From positions 248,001 through 312,000 of the forward strand of contig NZ_CATNLY010000052.1 in the NCBI RefSeq assembly GCF_950100655.1: a DNA stretch of 64,000 bases. The letters run 5' to 3'. Under the pieces are notes generated by a model. The model was given only the letters and a program-made list of their open reading frames with translations. It had not been told where the DNA came from and searched no databases. Both the position numbers and the translations under genes were made by a program. Positions 63,484 through 64,000 of the stretch are shown in pieces; the first letter of the stretch is position 1; the number at the start of each line of letters is the position of its first letter. The DNA is from Pleomorphomonas sp. T1.2MG-36. GTDB taxonomy: Bacteria; Pseudomonadota; Alphaproteobacteria; Rhizobiales; Pleomorphomonadaceae.

Positions 63484-64000
63484 TCAGACGCGGATATCGA
63501 TGCGGCTGTCGCCCTGTGGACGATAGGCGCCGGGGAGGATGGCAGCCTTGGCGTCGTCCTCGGCCCTGGTTCGGGCAAGGGTTTCGGCCTGGGCCTGGCG
63601 GGCCTGCTGCTGTTGCTGCTGCTGCTGGTCCTGGCGGGCGAAGAAGGCGGAGCGATCCTGCTGGTTGCCGTCCTGGCGCATCGACAGGGACACAGAGCCG
63701 TCTTTCACCTCGAAGCCTGCGTCGCGCAGCGTCTGCTCGATGTGGCGCTGGTCGCGCGACAGCGCCTCGAAGGTATCGCGGCGCTCGACGACGAGATGGG
63801 CCTTGGCGCTGCCGTCGGCGGAGAAGGCGACCTTCACGTCGACCTTGCCGAGCTCGGCCGGGTCGAGGCGCACCGAGAAGCTGGTCTCGCCGGCCTTGAC
63901 GTGGCGAACGATGGTGGCGCCGAGGTCGTCGAGCTTGACGGTCGAGGCGGTGGCGGTGGCATGGGTCGCGGCCGTGGCGGCGGCGGTCTGGGTGGTGTGG
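63484..64000 (-). CDS. fliK: Flagellar hook-length control protein FliK (3' part, cut by the window edge)
   Basis: At least 172 C-terminal residues are present; the 5' end lies outside the window. The Flg_hook domain is seen in the pattern FSVRLDPAELGKVDVKVAF and in HIEQTLRDAGFEVKDGSVSLSM. After it comes a Gln-rich stretch (DQQQQQQQQARQAQAE) and a short tail ending in GDSRIDIRV. The Gln run is encoded by a CTG/TTG-type trinucleotide run on the plus strand near 63600-63640. Followed closely by flgD. Confidence 0.88.
   Translation of the reverse strand, partial: HTTQTAAATAATHATATASTVKLDDLGATIVRHVKAGETSFSVRLDPAELGKVDVKVAFSADGSAKAHLVVERRDTFEALSRDQRHIEQTLRDAGFEVKDGSVSLSMRQDGNQQDRSAFFARQDQQQQQQQQARQAQAETLARTRAEDDAKAAILPGAYRPQGDSRIDIRV

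Overview
The window is about 64 kb of high-GC, gene-dense DNA from an alphaproteobacterium, most likely of the Hyphomicrobiales (Rhizobiales). Supporting this are a CtrA/SciP/FlbD type flagellar region, an RpoE-ChrR (ECF11) singlet-oxygen module, a Zur-type box in front of a zinc chaperone operon, and intergenic palindromes of rhizobial appearance. A Pleomorphomonas-like genus is possible but cannot be proved from the sequence alone. I see no phage, insertion sequence, CRISPR array or rRNA. There is one tRNA (Met, CAT).

Layout. 1-4.0 kb: end of an unknown gene, ApbE flavin transferase, a membrane diguanylate cyclase, QueF and a truncated haemoglobin. 4.0-9.4 kb: a TetR-controlled tripartite drug efflux operon (outer membrane factor, HlyD, 14-TM MFS) with a small coupled ORF. 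9.6-16.5 kb: a stress lipid cluster around rpoE-chrR, with three sites of the form TGATC[C/T]-N18-TA that fit RpoE promoters, driving rpoE-chrR-DUF1295, a DUF2177 gene, and an FAD oxidoreductase-DUF1365-CFA-synthase-like operon. The last may make methylated or furan fatty acids rather than cyclopropane ones. 16.5-23.4 kb: a methyltransferase with a ParD-like remnant, a heterodimeric ABC pair of the YbtPQ/IrtAB kind, an inverted repeat element, a TetR gene and tRNA-Met. 23.5-31.4 kb: MltB-type transglycosylase, Hsp20 with a possible RNA thermometer, and a tyrosine phenol-lyase module (Crp-type regulator, Tpl, APC permease, RidA), then a Bcr/CflA exporter. 31.6-32.8 kb: an AT-richer patch of unknown genes. 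32.8-37.5 kb: extensin-like lipoprotein and the zinc operon (COG0523 GTPase, AztD, a broken second COG0523 gene, two small genes). 37.7-39.9 kb: flhA.

40-55 kb is a metabolic and transport block: a glycine betaine/choline ABC operon (proXWV type), RsgA, an alpha/beta hydrolase, a BetT-like BCCT carrier, a GNAT enzyme, a glutaredoxin-like protein and a LacI-controlled ribose-type ABC operon. 55.2-56.4 kb is an unknown membrane protein with a duplicated C-terminal domain. 56.5-64 kb, all on the minus strand, carries fliK-flgD, sciP and fliF-fliG-fliH(flbE)-fliN-flbD in the order known from Caulobacter. flhA is separated from this block by about 16.6 kb of unrelated genes.

How the parts work together: CtrA-like sites lie before flhA, fliF and sciP, so the SciP-CtrA pair probably times flagellar expression. 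The RpoE promoters tie three transcription units into one membrane-lipid stress regulon. The Tpl module joins amino acid uptake, beta-elimination and RidA clean-up of the enamine product under one Crp/Fnr-type regulator.
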